Source: Massilia niastensis DSM 21313 (GTDB taxonomy: Bacteria; Pseudomonadota; Gammaproteobacteria; Burkholderiales; Burkholderiaceae_D). Taken from it: 37,434 bases of DNA. The DNA lies in contig NZ_KB908129.1 in NCBI RefSeq assembly GCF_000382345.1, positions 1 through 37,434 on the forward strand, given 5' to 3'. The notes under the pieces are model-generated. The model was given only the letters and a program-made list of their open reading frames with translations, ran no database searches and was not told the origin of the DNA. This document shows positions 17,616 through 25,750 of this stretch, piece by piece. Position numbers and translations under genes: made by a program. How positions within the stretch are numbered: position 1 is the stretch's first letter; each line of letters opens with the position of its first letter.

Positions 17616-19243
17616 GGCTGCGCTCCTACCGGAACCGCCGGCACCGAGGTCTGCTCGAGCCCGATGAGCTGGGCGATCGGATAGCCGTAGTTCACCACCG
17701 ACAGCCCGATCATCAGGGCCAGCCACAGGGCATAGCCGTTCAGCGCCGCCGGCATCCTTCCGCCCGCATGCACTTCCTGGCTGAAGCGGAACTCGGGCAG
17801 GCTGATGTGCTCGGCGCGATGCCCGCGCAGCAGAATCAAGAGGAACAGCAGGCCCGACACGACCAGCAGCAGGCCGCCCATGAAGGTGATGATGACGGTG
17901 ATCGCCTGCGGCGCCAGTTCCGGATTGCTGTAGTCGAAATAGGCCATCCGGCGCGGCATGCCGAGGATGCCGACCACGTGCCACGGGAAGGTCAGCACGA
18001 TCATGCCGACGAACCAGAGCCACAGCTGCCAGCGCATCATCTTCCCGGCCACCAGGCGCTTGCCGGTCAGGTGCGGCCACAGGTCATAGGCCAGGGCGAA
18101 GTACATGATGACGATCGCCCCGCCGAAGATCAGGTGGAAGTGGCCGGTGATCCATTGCGTGTTGTGGATGGCGAAATCGAGCTGGTAGCTCATGTTGATC
18201 AGGCCGCCCGCACCGCCGAAGCCCAGCAGGATGAAGGAGAACGCGACCGCCAGCATCATCGGGTTATGCCAGGGCAGCTTCCTGAGCCAGCCAAAGGGGC
18301 CGCTGCCGCCGCGCAGCCGCCCGGCGATCTCGACCGAGGCCGTGATCGTGAAGATCGTCAGCAGGGTCGGCACCGACACCATGGCGGTGAAGACCGCGTG
18401 CAGGAACTTGACGCCGGAACCGACCTGCGGATCCTGGAACAGGTGGTGCACGCCGATCGGCATCGAGAACACCAGGAACAGCACGAAGGACATGCGCGCC
18501 ATCTTGTCGCTGTAGAGCCGTCCGCCGATGGCGCGCGGCACCAGCGTATAGAACGCGATATACGCCGGCATCAGCCAGAAATACACGATCGCATGCAGGG
18601 TCCAGGAAAAGAACACCCGCGCCAGCCCGGCATCGATGGTCGACTTGAAGCCGAGCGCGACCGGCAGGATCTGGAACAGGATCTCGATCGAGGCGCCGAG
18701 CGAGGTCCAGGCCCACAGGTAGGCGCCGGCCAGGTTGGCGAACATCGGCAGCGGCACGGTGGCGCCCGGCTTGGCCGCCTTCCACACCTTCAGGTTGACC
18801 ACCATCAGGGCCACCCAGATCCAGGAACCGACCACCACCAGCACCACGCCGATGTAGTAGAAAGGATTGCCGATCAGGGGCGGATAGAAGGTGTACAGCA
18901 CCGTGGCCAGGCCCATCGAGACCGGGATCATGGCCGTGACGGTGCCCAGCACCACCAGGAAGAAACCGGTCCAGGCCCAGCGCCGTCCGACCAGGCGCTG
19001 CCTGAGCGAGAGTTCGACGATCGCGTAGCCGAAGCCCATCGCGACCAGGGTCGGGAACACATAGCCCATGGCCGTGCCATGCGCCGTCACCGCGCGGTAG
19101 TAGAGCTCGGGATTGCCGATCCAGTCGCGCAGCGGACTGCGGATGTACATCTGCCATTCGCCCAGCAGGAGCGCGACGAAGAAGGCCGCGAACGCGACCC
19201 AGAAATGGGCCAGCACCAGCCGCCTGGAATCATTGCTGAACAC
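17612..19243 (-). CDS. Cytochrome c oxidase subunit I, B-family (ba3-type)
   Basis: Catalytic subunit of a haem-copper oxygen reductase, 543 residues with about 13 membrane helices. Ligands visible are His55 (TAHGTAM) and His370 for the low-spin haem, His217, His266 and His267 for CuB, His368 for the active haem (HFHLIFGG) and the cross-link Tyr221. The HAIVY motif replaces the usual HPxVY, and WTLH replaces WxGH. Sequence and small partners point to the B family, as in Thermus ba3, rather than to aa3 or cbb3. The GTG start is fixed by AAGGAGG 7 bases upstream and overlaps the subunit II stop by 14 bp. Confidence 0.93.
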   Translation of the reverse strand: MFSNDSRRLVLAHFWVAFAAFFVALLLGEWQMYIRSPLRDWIGNPELYYRAVTAHGTAMGYVFPTLVAMGFGYAIVELSLRQRLVGRRWAWTGFFLVVLGTVTAMIPVSMGLATVLYTFYPPLIGNPFYYIGVVLVVVGSWIWVALMVVNLKVWKAAKPGATVPLPMFANLAGAYLWAWTSLGASIEILFQILPVALGFKSTIDAGLARVFFSWTLHAIVYFWLMPAYIAFYTLVPRAIGGRLYSDKMARMSFVLFLVFSMPIGVHHLFQDPQVGSGVKFLHAVFTAMVSVPTLLTIFTITASVEIAGRLRGGSGPFGWLRKLPWHNPMMLAVAFSFILLGFGGAGGLINMSYQLDFAIHNTQWITGHFHLIFGGAIVIMYFALAYDLWPHLTGKRLVAGKMMRWQLWLWFVGMIVLTFPWHVVGILGMPRRMAYFDYSNPELAPQAITVIITFMGGLLLVVSGLLFLLILLRGHRAEHISLPEFRFSQEVHAGGRMPAALNGYALWLALMIGLSVVNYGYPIAQLIGLEQTSVPAVPVGAQP

Positions 19244-19796
19244 AGCTCACCCTCCTTCCGCCGGCCGCCTGCCGCATGAATTCCTCCTTGTCGATGATCT
19301 TGATGCGCGCCCACATCGCGGCATGCCCGACGCCGCAGTATTCGTGGCAGGGCATGGCGTGCTCGCCGGTCTTCTCGAACCTGGTGTGGAAGTTCGAGAC
19401 ATAGCCGGGAACCAGCATCACGTTGACATTGCTCTGTCCGACCGAGAAGCCGTGCACCACGTCGGCGGCGGTGCCGCGGATCTGGATCGGGGTGTCCACC
19501 GGCACCGCGATGCAGGACGGCGTGAACGAATACTGGTTGGCCACCAGGCGCAAGGTCACCGTGCCGTCGGCTTCGGCGACCGCGCCCAGGTTGTGCTCGA
19601 CGAACTCGCCGGCCAGGTGCAGGGTGCCGGGGTCGATGGTCTCGGTGCGCACCGGCGGCATGGCGGCCCAGTGCACGCTCATGTAGACGACCATCCCGAC
19701 CAGGAAGGCGATGATGGCCCCGACCAGGAGCGCCCAGCGCGACTCGGCCGCATGGGCGACGGCGCCGCTGTCGGCGGCATGGCGTGAGTTGGCCAT
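19230..19796 (-). CDS. Cytochrome c oxidase subunit II (CuA)
   Basis: Periplasmic electron-entry subunit of 188 residues. One N-terminal membrane helix (about 22-42) is followed by a cupredoxin domain with the full CuA ligand set: His115 (VVHGFS), Cys150, Glu152, Cys154, His158 and Met161 (CHEYCGVGHAAM). The single helix and short length suit B-family oxidases. The ATG shares one base with the stop of the upstream small subunit (TGATG). Electrons would come from the multihaem cytochromes of the same operon. Confidence 0.95.
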   Translation of the reverse strand: MANSRHAADSGAVAHAAESRWALLVGAIIAFLVGMVVYMSVHWAAMPPVRTETIDPGTLHLAGEFVEHNLGAVAEADGTVTLRLVANQYSFTPSCIAVPVDTPIQIRGTAADVVHGFSVGQSNVNVMLVPGYVSNFHTRFEKTGEHAMPCHEYCGVGHAAMWARIKIIDKEEFMRQAAGGRRVSCVQQ

Positions 19797-19969
19797 CAGT
19801 CCCCTCCCCGCGCGAGGTAGACGAAGACATAGAAGGCCAGCCAGATCGCCATGACGATGGCGACCGCAAGCCCGGCCACGGCGAAGGCGCCGCTCGGTCC
19901 CTGTGCGACGATGGCGTCGACCCGTTGCTGGTCGCTGCTGGCGTCGCTCTCGGCCGGTTCGAGAATCAT
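19796..19969 (-). CDS. Small single-helix oxidase subunit (CoxIIa-like)
   Basis: A 57-residue protein with an acidic N-terminus and one membrane helix at about 29-53 (AFAVAGLAVAIVMAIWLAFYVFVY). It is placed between the cytochrome genes and subunit II, coupled to the latter by TGATG. ba3-type oxidases carry a one-helix subunit IIa that completes the two-helix CuA subunit fold, which fits this position and size. AAGGAGTA lies just before the ATG. Confidence 0.85.
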   Translation of the reverse strand: MILEPAESDASSDQQRVDAIVAQGPSGAFAVAGLAVAIVMAIWLAFYVFVYLARGGD

Positions 19970-20010
19970 GATTACTCCTTGTTTCAACTTATTGTCGACT
20001 TGTTTCTTGA

Positions 20011-21306
20011 CTACTCGACGGTCGCCGAGCGCAGTTCGTTCACTTCGCGGACCGTCACCGGCGCGCCGCGGTTGCCCCAGGCGGTACGGATATAGGTGAC
20101 CACGGCGGCGAGGTCGTGGTCCGACATCGAATGCGCGAACGGCGGCATGCCATACGGCATGGGATTGCGGCGGGTGCCCGGCGGATAGCCGCCGTTGAGC
20201 ACCATGCGGATCGGATTGACCGCGGACGTCATGGTGATCGACTGGTTGTTCGCCAGCGGCGGGTAGTGCGGCAGCTTGCCGCGCCCCTGCTCGCCATGGC
20301 AGCTCGCGCACTGCGCCATGTAGACGCGCCGTCCCTGCGAGTGCTGCTGGGTGACGTCGGCGCGCGCCGGCGCCTTGCCCGGATCGACATTCACCGGCAG
20401 GTCGGACGGCAGGCTCTTCAGGTACACGGCCATCGCGCGCACGTCGGCGTCGTTCATGTACTGCAGGCTGTTGAAGGTCACCTCGGCCATCGGCCCGTAG
20501 ACCGTGCCGCGGTTCGACACGCCCTTCTGCAGCAGGTCGACGATGTCCTGGATCTCCCAGGTGCCGAGCCCGGCTTCCTTGTTCGAGTTGAGCGCCGGCG
20601 CATACCAGTTCTGCATCGGGATCAGCCCGCCCTGGAAGGCGCGCTCCTCGGACGAGCCGCCCAGCATGTTGATCGGCGTATGGCACATCGCGCAGTGGCC
20701 GAGGCCTTCGACCAGGTAGGCGCCGCGATTCCATTCGGCCGACTTGCTGCGGTCCGGCACGAACTCGCCTTCCTTGAAGTACAGCGTGCGCCAGCCGATC
20801 AGCAGCGCGCGGTTGTTGTATGGGAAGCGCAGGTCGTGCTCGCGCGTCTGCAGGCGCACCGGCGGCACCGAGCGCAGGTAGGCGAAGATGGCGTCGTTGT
20901 CGGCGCGGCTCACCTTGGTGTAGCTGGCGAAGGGCATCGCCGGATACAGCAGCTCGCCCTTGCGCGAGCGTCCGGTGCGCATCATGCGGTGGAAATCGTC
21001 CGCGCTCCACTTGCCGATCCCGGTCTCGGGATCGGGGGTGATGTTGGGCGCGTACAGGGTGCCGAACGGGGTCGGCATGGCCCGGTTGCCGGAGAAGATC
21101 TTCTGGCCGGGAACGGTGTGGCAGGCGATGCAGTCGCCGGCCTGGGCCAGGTACTTGCCCCGTTCGATCAGGGCCTGTTGCGCGCCTTGCTGCGCCGCCG
21201 GCTTTGCCGGTGGCTGCTGCGCCATGGCCGGGGCCTGCGCCGTTGCCAGCAGCAAGGCCGGGACCAGGCAGCGTGCGAACCTGCCGAAGTTTCTTGCGTA
21301 ACTCAT
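20011..21306 (-). CDS. Secreted trihaem cytochrome c (alcohol/gluconate dehydrogenase cytochrome subunit-like)
   Basis: Periplasmic protein of 431 residues. The signal peptide ends near residue 29 (APAMA). Three c-type haem sites follow: CIACH (59-63), CAMCH (205-209) and CASCH (333-337). The spacing and the FGTLYAPNITPDPETGIGKWS segment are those of the cytochrome subunit of membrane alcohol, gluconate and sorbitol dehydrogenases. No such dehydrogenase is encoded nearby, so here it probably acts as an electron carrier to the oxidase. The ATG at 21306 is preferred because AGGAG is 8 bases upstream; an ATG at 21312 is the alternative. Confidence 0.92.
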   Translation of the reverse strand: MSYARNFGRFARCLVPALLLATAQAPAMAQQPPAKPAAQQGAQQALIERGKYLAQAGDCIACHTVPGQKIFSGNRAMPTPFGTLYAPNITPDPETGIGKWSADDFHRMMRTGRSRKGELLYPAMPFASYTKVSRADNDAIFAYLRSVPPVRLQTREHDLRFPYNNRALLIGWRTLYFKEGEFVPDRSKSAEWNRGAYLVEGLGHCAMCHTPINMLGGSSEERAFQGGLIPMQNWYAPALNSNKEAGLGTWEIQDIVDLLQKGVSNRGTVYGPMAEVTFNSLQYMNDADVRAMAVYLKSLPSDLPVNVDPGKAPARADVTQQHSQGRRVYMAQCASCHGEQGRGKLPHYPPLANNQSITMTSAVNPIRMVLNGGYPPGTRRNPMPYGMPPFAHSMSDHDLAAVVTYIRTAWGNRGAPVTVREVNELRSATVE

Positions 21307-21317
21307 CAACATGACTC

Positions 21318-22031
21318 CTACTTCGGCTGGGACTGACTGCCGCAAGGCATCGGCAGCTGGACGCCGCTCGGCTTGGCGGGGCGCGCATTGGACACCGGCA
21401 GCGAGGCCAGGTAGGCCGACACGGCCGCCACCTCGGGTTCGCTGAGGCTGGCTGCGATCACCTGCATGCAATCGGGCGCGATCGCGGTGCGCGTGCCGTA
21501 GCGCCAGGCGCCGAGCTGGGCGCTGACGTAATCGGCGCGCAGTCCGAGCAGTCCCGGGACGCCGGGTTCGCGCCCGGCCAGGTCGACGCCATGGCAGGTA
21601 GTGCAGGCGGGGATGCGCCTGGCCGCCACGCCCTGGGTCGCGATCTGCTGCCCCTGGCCGACCAGCTGGGCGGACGGCTTCGCCCCCGCCTGCGCCAGGG
21701 GCGGCGGATTCTGGGCGGCGAAGTATTCCGCCATCTTGAACAGGTAGGAATCGGGGAGATAGGCCAGCAGGTAGTTCATCGGCACATACTTGCGCCGGCC
21801 ATCGCGGAAGGCCACCAGCTGGTGGTACAGGTAGCCGGCCGGCTTGCCCGCCAGCCGCGGAAAATAGACGTTCTCGACACCCCGCCCGGCATCGCCATGG
21901 CACCCGACACAGGCGGCGACGCGCGCCTCCATCGTGTCCGGGATCCGGTCGGAGACCGATTGACCCTGTGCCGTCGCGGCGCCGGAACACGCGAGCAGGG
22001 TCAACAGGATTGACCTCTGGACTAGCTTCAC
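21318..22031 (-). CDS. Secreted dihaem cytochrome c (c4-like)
   Basis: Periplasmic electron carrier of 237 residues with a signal peptide (1-21, GAATA) and two haem sites, CVGCH (41-45) and CTTCH (143-147). Each half has the PRLAGKPAGYLYHQLVAFRDGRR or YVSAQLGAWRYGTR type helix of cytochrome c4 domains. It starts at a GTG preceded by GAGGGG at a suitable distance. It is the first gene of the six-gene oxidase operon, 11 bp before the trihaem gene, and its upstream region is rich in palindromes. Confidence 0.9.
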   Translation of the reverse strand: MKLVQRSILLTLLACSGAATAQGQSVSDRIPDTMEARVAACVGCHGDAGRGVENVYFPRLAGKPAGYLYHQLVAFRDGRRKYVPMNYLLAYLPDSYLFKMAEYFAAQNPPPLAQAGAKPSAQLVGQGQQIATQGVAARRIPACTTCHGVDLAGREPGVPGLLGLRADYVSAQLGAWRYGTRTAIAPDCMQVIAASLSEPEVAAVSAYLASLPVSNARPAKPSGVQLPMPCGSQSQPK

Positions 22032-22054
22032 TATGACCCCTCAAGAATATTTAC

Positions 22055-22172
22055 CAGTTGCAACTGCTAAGAATCTCTCAGGTGTGGTTAGATTACCATC
22101 TGCCAGATGGCGCGCCTCCCGCTGCAAAAGGGATAGATCGGGGCTTGGCCCAACGATATCGTCTAGGCCAAG
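22055..22172. promoter_or_regulatory. Palindrome-rich control region of the ba3 oxidase operon
   Basis: Three symmetric sites lie within 118 bp upstream of the operon: the perfect 12-bp CAGTTGCAACTG (22055-22066); CCATCTG-C-CAGATGG (22096-22110); and a nested pair in which CTTGGCC (22144-22150) and GGCCAAG (22166-22172) enclose the perfect ACGATATCGT (22153-22162). None has a T-tract. No Fnr/Anr-type TTGAT-N4-ATCAA box is seen. A GGGGC-GTCA-GCCCC hairpin follows at about 22182-22196. The rest of the 285-bp gap (22032-22316) shows no gene. Confidence 0.5.
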
Positions 22173-22316
22173 AGGCATGGGAGGGGCGTCAGCCCCCTTT
22201 CAAGCTGCACGGAGGACGATCGAAGAGAGGATGCGGGCGCAGCATCGGCGCCACACGAACTGGAGGAATTCTTGCAGGACCCGGGCGCACGGCCCGGGCC
22301 CTGTGCCAGGGAGTGC

Positions 22317-23483
22317 TTACTTGCGGATGGCGGCGATCACGCGCCTGGCGAATTCGGCCGAATTGCCGGCATGCCAGCGCCACACGATCACGAGCTCATG
22401 GTCGGGCGACACGACGATCGTGTTCGACCCCGCCCCCTGCGCGGCAAAGGCATTGGCGGGCAGTCCCGGCAAGTTCTTGCCCCTGGTGTTGAGCCACCAC
22501 AGGTAGCCGTAGTCCGGGCCGTGCGCGCTCGGGGTGAGCGCCGCCTTGACGTAGGACGGCGCCAGGATCTGGCGCCCGTCCCAGGCGCCGCCGCGCAGCC
22601 ACAGGTAGCCGAAGCGCGCCAGGTCCCAGCTGTCGATCCACATCCCGCCGCCCCAGCGCGTACCGCCGCTGACCGAGGGCGCCTGCCTGCCGTTCAGTTC
22701 CACGTAGCTGTTATGGTAGGGAACCCATTTCCAGCTGTTCGAGGCGCCGATCGGGTCCATCACCTGTTCCTGGAACACGTCCGGCACCGGCTGGTTGAAC
22801 ACGCGCAGCAGCGACAGCGCGAAGCGGTTGATGCGCACGTCGTTGTATTCGTAGAAGCTGCCCGGGCCCTTCAGGGTGCGCGGCTTGCGTTCGCCGGCGC
22901 CGAATTCGGCCTTGCCGACGAAGTCGCCGTTCTTGCCCCACATGCTGCCTTCCCACTCGGATTCCTGCTGCAGGTGGTGCTTCCAGGTCACGGCGGCATT
23001 CTGCGCCGAGGCATAGCCGCCGTCGGTCACGCGCTTGCCGACCAGCTCCTCGACGCTCTTGATGCGGCCTTCGCGCAGCGCCACCCCGGCCACGGTCGCG
23101 AGCATGCTCTTGGCCACCGAATAGGTCGGATCGACGAAGCGGGTATCGCCGAACTCGGCCACCACATAGCCCTTGTAGATCACCAGGCCGTTGGTGCGCG
23201 CGCGCTTGCTCGGCAGCGAACCCAGGCGCGCGCCGAAGGTCGCTTCCTGGTCGGAGAAATCGATGGCGCGCCCGGTCTCGCGCGACTGCGCGTACTGCAC
23301 CGCGGCCGCAAGCAGGGCCGGGTCGAGCCCGAGCTGTTCAGGCGTCTTGCGGGCCCACTCGCCCGCGGGAGGAAAATACGCCGCACTGGCGGCGGCTTTG
23401 GTATCGGCGGCCATGGCGGCGCCGGCCGGCAGCAGCAAGGCCAGGCCCAGGGCCAGGGCCTGCCGGCGCGAAGTGTTCGTCAT
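22317..23483 (-). CDS. Serine hydrolase of the beta-lactamase/penicillin-binding protein fold, Tat-type signal
   Basis: Exported protein of 388 residues. The N-terminus has a twin-arginine-like signal (SRRQALALGLALLL), cleaved near residue 25. The catalytic SxxK motif is Ser122-Val-Ala-Lys125 (TYSVAKSML) and the second motif is YND in FYEYNDVRIN. The domain is of the class C beta-lactamase/EstB/D-aminopeptidase family; the substrate cannot be given. The ATG at 23483 overlaps the CYTH stop (TGATG), so it is coupled to it. The frame extends to a GTG at 23498, which I do not favour. Confidence 0.9.
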   Translation of the reverse strand: MTNTSRRQALALGLALLLPAGAAMAADTKAAASAAYFPPAGEWARKTPEQLGLDPALLAAAVQYAQSRETGRAIDFSDQEATFGARLGSLPSKRARTNGLVIYKGYVVAEFGDTRFVDPTYSVAKSMLATVAGVALREGRIKSVEELVGKRVTDGGYASAQNAAVTWKHHLQQESEWEGSMWGKNGDFVGKAEFGAGERKPRTLKGPGSFYEYNDVRINRFALSLLRVFNQPVPDVFQEQVMDPIGASNSWKWVPYHNSYVELNGRQAPSVSGGTRWGGGMWIDSWDLARFGYLWLRGGAWDGRQILAPSYVKAALTPSAHGPDYGYLWWLNTRGKNLPGLPANAFAAQGAGSNTIVVSPDHELVIVWRWHAGNSAEFARRVIAAIRK

Positions 23484-23956
23484 CAAGGATTGGTCCACCG
23501 GGAATAAGGGGTGCGGCTCAGGCTCGAGTTGTAGTAGCGCTGGTCGCCCGTGACTTCCTGGCCGACCCAGGCCGGCTTGTCGAAGACCGTGTCCTCGGCC
23601 GGGAGTTCGATCTCGGCCACCGCCAGGCCGGCGTTCTCGCCGAGGAATTCATCGACTTCCCAGACGAAGCCCGCGTGCGCGATGCGGCGCCGGGTCTTTT
23701 CGATCAGCGGGCGTTCGCACAGCCGGTCGAGCAGTTCGGCCGCCTCCGCCAGCGGAATCGGGTATTCCCATTCGCCGCGGGTCGCGCCCACGCTCTTGCC
23801 CTTGATGGTGAGGACGCCTTGCGCGCCCTCGATGCGCACGCGCACGGTGCGCATCGGGTCGGTGCACAGGTAGCCCTGGCGCAGCAGCACGGGCTCGCCG
23901 AGCGCGCGCCAGTCGTCGCCCGTCAGCAGGAACTTGCGCTCGATCTCGACGCCCAT
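23483..23956 (-). CDS. CYTH-domain (triphosphate tunnel) protein
   Basis: Cytoplasmic protein of 157 residues covering one CYTH domain. The ExExK signature is EIERK at 4-8, and basic tunnel strands follow (TVRVRIEG, LTIKGKS, IEKTRRRI) with acidic metal ligands (WEVDEFLGENAGLAVAEIELP). Members hydrolyse inorganic tripolyphosphate or other triphosphates; a few are class IV adenylyl cyclases. It lies between the M14 peptidase (3-bp gap) and the serine hydrolase (1-base overlap). Confidence 0.92.
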   Translation of the reverse strand: MGVEIERKFLLTGDDWRALGEPVLLRQGYLCTDPMRTVRVRIEGAQGVLTIKGKSVGATRGEWEYPIPLAEAAELLDRLCERPLIEKTRRRIAHAGFVWEVDEFLGENAGLAVAEIELPAEDTVFDKPAWVGQEVTGDQRYYNSSLSRTPYSRWTNP

Positions 23957-23959
23957 GGA

Positions 23960-25081
23960 TTAGTCCAGCGACTGCAGGATCGGCTGCAGGATCGCCGCGC
24001 CGAGCGCCGCGCTGCGCGCACCGTTCCAGCCGGTGTGCGGATCGGGCAGGTCGGCGTTGTCCTTGAACGGCATTTCCAGGGTCAGGGACAGGCACTTGAA
24101 GGTGTGGCCGATGTACTTCGACGCCAGGGTCAGCAGTTCGTCGTTGTACTTGCTGGCGGCGTAGCCGTAGACGTTCTGGAAGTCCGGGCTGGCGGCCATG
24201 TACTGCTCGACGAAGGCCTTCTGGCGCGCCATGCGTTCCGGCGTGAAGTCTTCCAGCATCTCGTTGCCGGCCACGAAGTTGTACGGCAGCGCTTCGTCGC
24301 CGTGGATGTCGAAGAACATGTCGACGCCGGTTTCGTGGATCTTGTTCTTCACGCACAGCACTTCCGGACTGCGTTCCAGGCTCGGGGTCATCCACTCGCG
24401 GTTCAGGTTGGCGCCGGCCGCATTGGTGCGCAGGTTGCCGCGCACCGAGCCGTCCGGGTTCATGTTCGGGACGATGTAGAACACCGCGCGCTGCAGCAGC
24501 TTGCGCGAGACCGGGTTGGCGTCGTCGAGCAGCGCATCCATCATGCCTTCGACATACCACTCGGCCATCGTTTCGCCCGGATGCTGGCGCGCGATCACCC
24601 AGATCTTCTTCTCCGCCGCCGGGTTGCCGATCACCACCAGGTTCATGTCGCGGCCGTCGACCGTCGAGCCGATGTCGTGCACGCGCGCGATCGGGTTTTC
24701 CGCGACTTCGCCCAGCAGGCGCAGGTGGCGCTCCCAGGTGTAGGGTTCGAAGTAGGCGTAGTAGACGCTGTCGAGCTCAGGGGTATGGTTGACGGTCATG
24801 ACCTGGCCGTCGAACGTGGTCGGCACGCGGAACCAGTTCTCGGTGTCGTAGCTCGCGGCCACCTGGTAGTCCTCGAAGCCCTTCGGGTAGGTGGCCTGGC
24901 CGGCGTTCAGGAAACGGATCGTGCAGGCCTGGCCGCGCGCGCCCTGCAGGCGGAAGTGGAACCACTGGTGGATGTCGGCGTGCGAATCCTTGCGCAGGTT
25001 CAGGTCGATCTGCTTGGGACCGTCGGCGCGGACGACGTCGATGGCGCCGGAGTCGAACATCTGGCTGATTTTGATGGGCAT
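23960..25081 (-). CDS. M14-family zinc carboxypeptidase (cytosolic CCP/AGBL-like)
   Basis: Predicted cytoplasmic metallocarboxypeptidase of 373 residues, without a signal peptide. The N-terminal 120 residues are the beta-sandwich typical of cytosolic carboxypeptidases (FRLQGARGQACTIRFLNA, YYAYFEPYTWERH). The zinc ligands are His167 and Glu170 (RQHPGE) and His260 (FDIHGDE); the catalytic Glu336 is in LTLEMPFK. Eukaryotic relatives remove polyglutamate side chains; bacterial substrates are largely unknown. AAAGGA precedes the ATG and TATGAT at 25117-25122 is a possible -10. First gene of a three-gene operon. Confidence 0.92.
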   Translation of the reverse strand: MPIKISQMFDSGAIDVVRADGPKQIDLNLRKDSHADIHQWFHFRLQGARGQACTIRFLNAGQATYPKGFEDYQVAASYDTENWFRVPTTFDGQVMTVNHTPELDSVYYAYFEPYTWERHLRLLGEVAENPIARVHDIGSTVDGRDMNLVVIGNPAAEKKIWVIARQHPGETMAEWYVEGMMDALLDDANPVSRKLLQRAVFYIVPNMNPDGSVRGNLRTNAAGANLNREWMTPSLERSPEVLCVKNKIHETGVDMFFDIHGDEALPYNFVAGNEMLEDFTPERMARQKAFVEQYMAASPDFQNVYGYAASKYNDELLTLASKYIGHTFKCLSLTLEMPFKDNADLPDPHTGWNGARSAALGAAILQPILQSLD

Positions 25082-25183
25082 GGGGATCCTTTCGTGGCCG
25101 GTTCACAAAGTTAAGCATCATACCGGAGCGGCGAAGCGGCGGAGCGCCGAGCGCCCCTGCCGTCCGGCGCCGCACCTGGGGTC

Positions 25184-25588
25184 TTACTGGGCGTCGAGGT
25201 CGATCAGGTCTTTGGTGTACATCATCATGACCTGGCGCATCAGCTCGACGTTGCTGCGGTCGAGGACGACCGTCAGGTCGGGCTTGCGGTCGGTAACGAA
25301 GGTCATGCGGATCGCGCCCGGCAGCTCCTTGCAGTTCACGTATTGCGCGCGCGGGACGTAGGGGCTTTCCCAGTCCTGCTGGGTGATCGGCGGCGCCGGC
25401 GGCGGCGCCTGCAGCTGGGGGTCGCGGTTGGCCGGCAGGTGCTTGAGCAGCCAGAACACGATCGATGCCGGGACGAGGATGCACACGTCGCTGGCGCCCT
25501 GGGTGGAAAACTTGGTCAGCAACAGGTTGCCGACCCGGTCGCAGGACATGGACAGGCTTTTGACTTGACGGATAACCGCTGGTTTCAC
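25184..25588 (-). CDS. Hypothetical protein
   Basis: Protein of 134 residues that I do not recognise. It starts at a GTG with AAGGA 8 bases upstream. A hydrophobic segment (about 35-50, CILVPASIVFWLLKHL) could be a buried helix or weak membrane segment. A proline-rich stretch (QAPPPAPPITQQ) leads to a C-terminal region with VNCKELPGAIRMTFVTDRKPDLTVVLD and methionine-rich VELMRQVMMMYTKDL. Codon use matches the neighbours, so it is a real gene. It is 102 bp upstream of the M14 gene on the same strand and might be cotranscribed. Confidence 0.75.
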   Translation of the reverse strand: MKPAVIRQVKSLSMSCDRVGNLLLTKFSTQGASDVCILVPASIVFWLLKHLPANRDPQLQAPPPAPPITQQDWESPYVPRAQYVNCKELPGAIRMTFVTDRKPDLTVVLDRSNVELMRQVMMMYTKDLIDLDAQ

Positions 25589-25667
25589 GACGATGGTCCT
25601 TGGGGAAGGTTGAAAAAGACGCGGCGATTCTACCGCATCCCATCCGCGTTTTGTGTGATGTTGGAAA

Positions 25668-25696
25668 CAAAACGGGGAGCCCTTGCGGCTCCCCGT
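25668..25696 (-). terminator. Intrinsic terminator of the KGG-motif stress gene
   Basis: ACGGGGAGCC (25672-25681) pairs perfectly with GGCTCCCCGT (25687-25696) over a 5-base loop. On the minus strand the stem is followed by TTTTGTTT. It lies 54 bp after the stop of the gene at 25751-26050. Confidence 0.85.
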
Positions 25697-25750
25697 GGTA
25701 TTCGGTCGGTTGCTCTCCTGCGTTGGCCGCAGAAATGGTTGCAGCGCGGA

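Noticed and set aside
17768..19279. Long plus-strand frame antisense to oxidase subunit I
   Set aside because: Composition (His, Gln, Asp, Arg) is that of antisense to a hydrophobic membrane gene; no ribosome site.
20011..21306. Alcohol or gluconate dehydrogenase operon
   Set aside because: Only the trihaem cytochrome resembles it; no flavin or PQQ dehydrogenase subunit lies in the operon.
22279..22300. GC-rich CCGGGC/GCCCGG hairpin near the serine hydrolase stop as terminator
   Set aside because: No T-tract in either direction; left unannotated.
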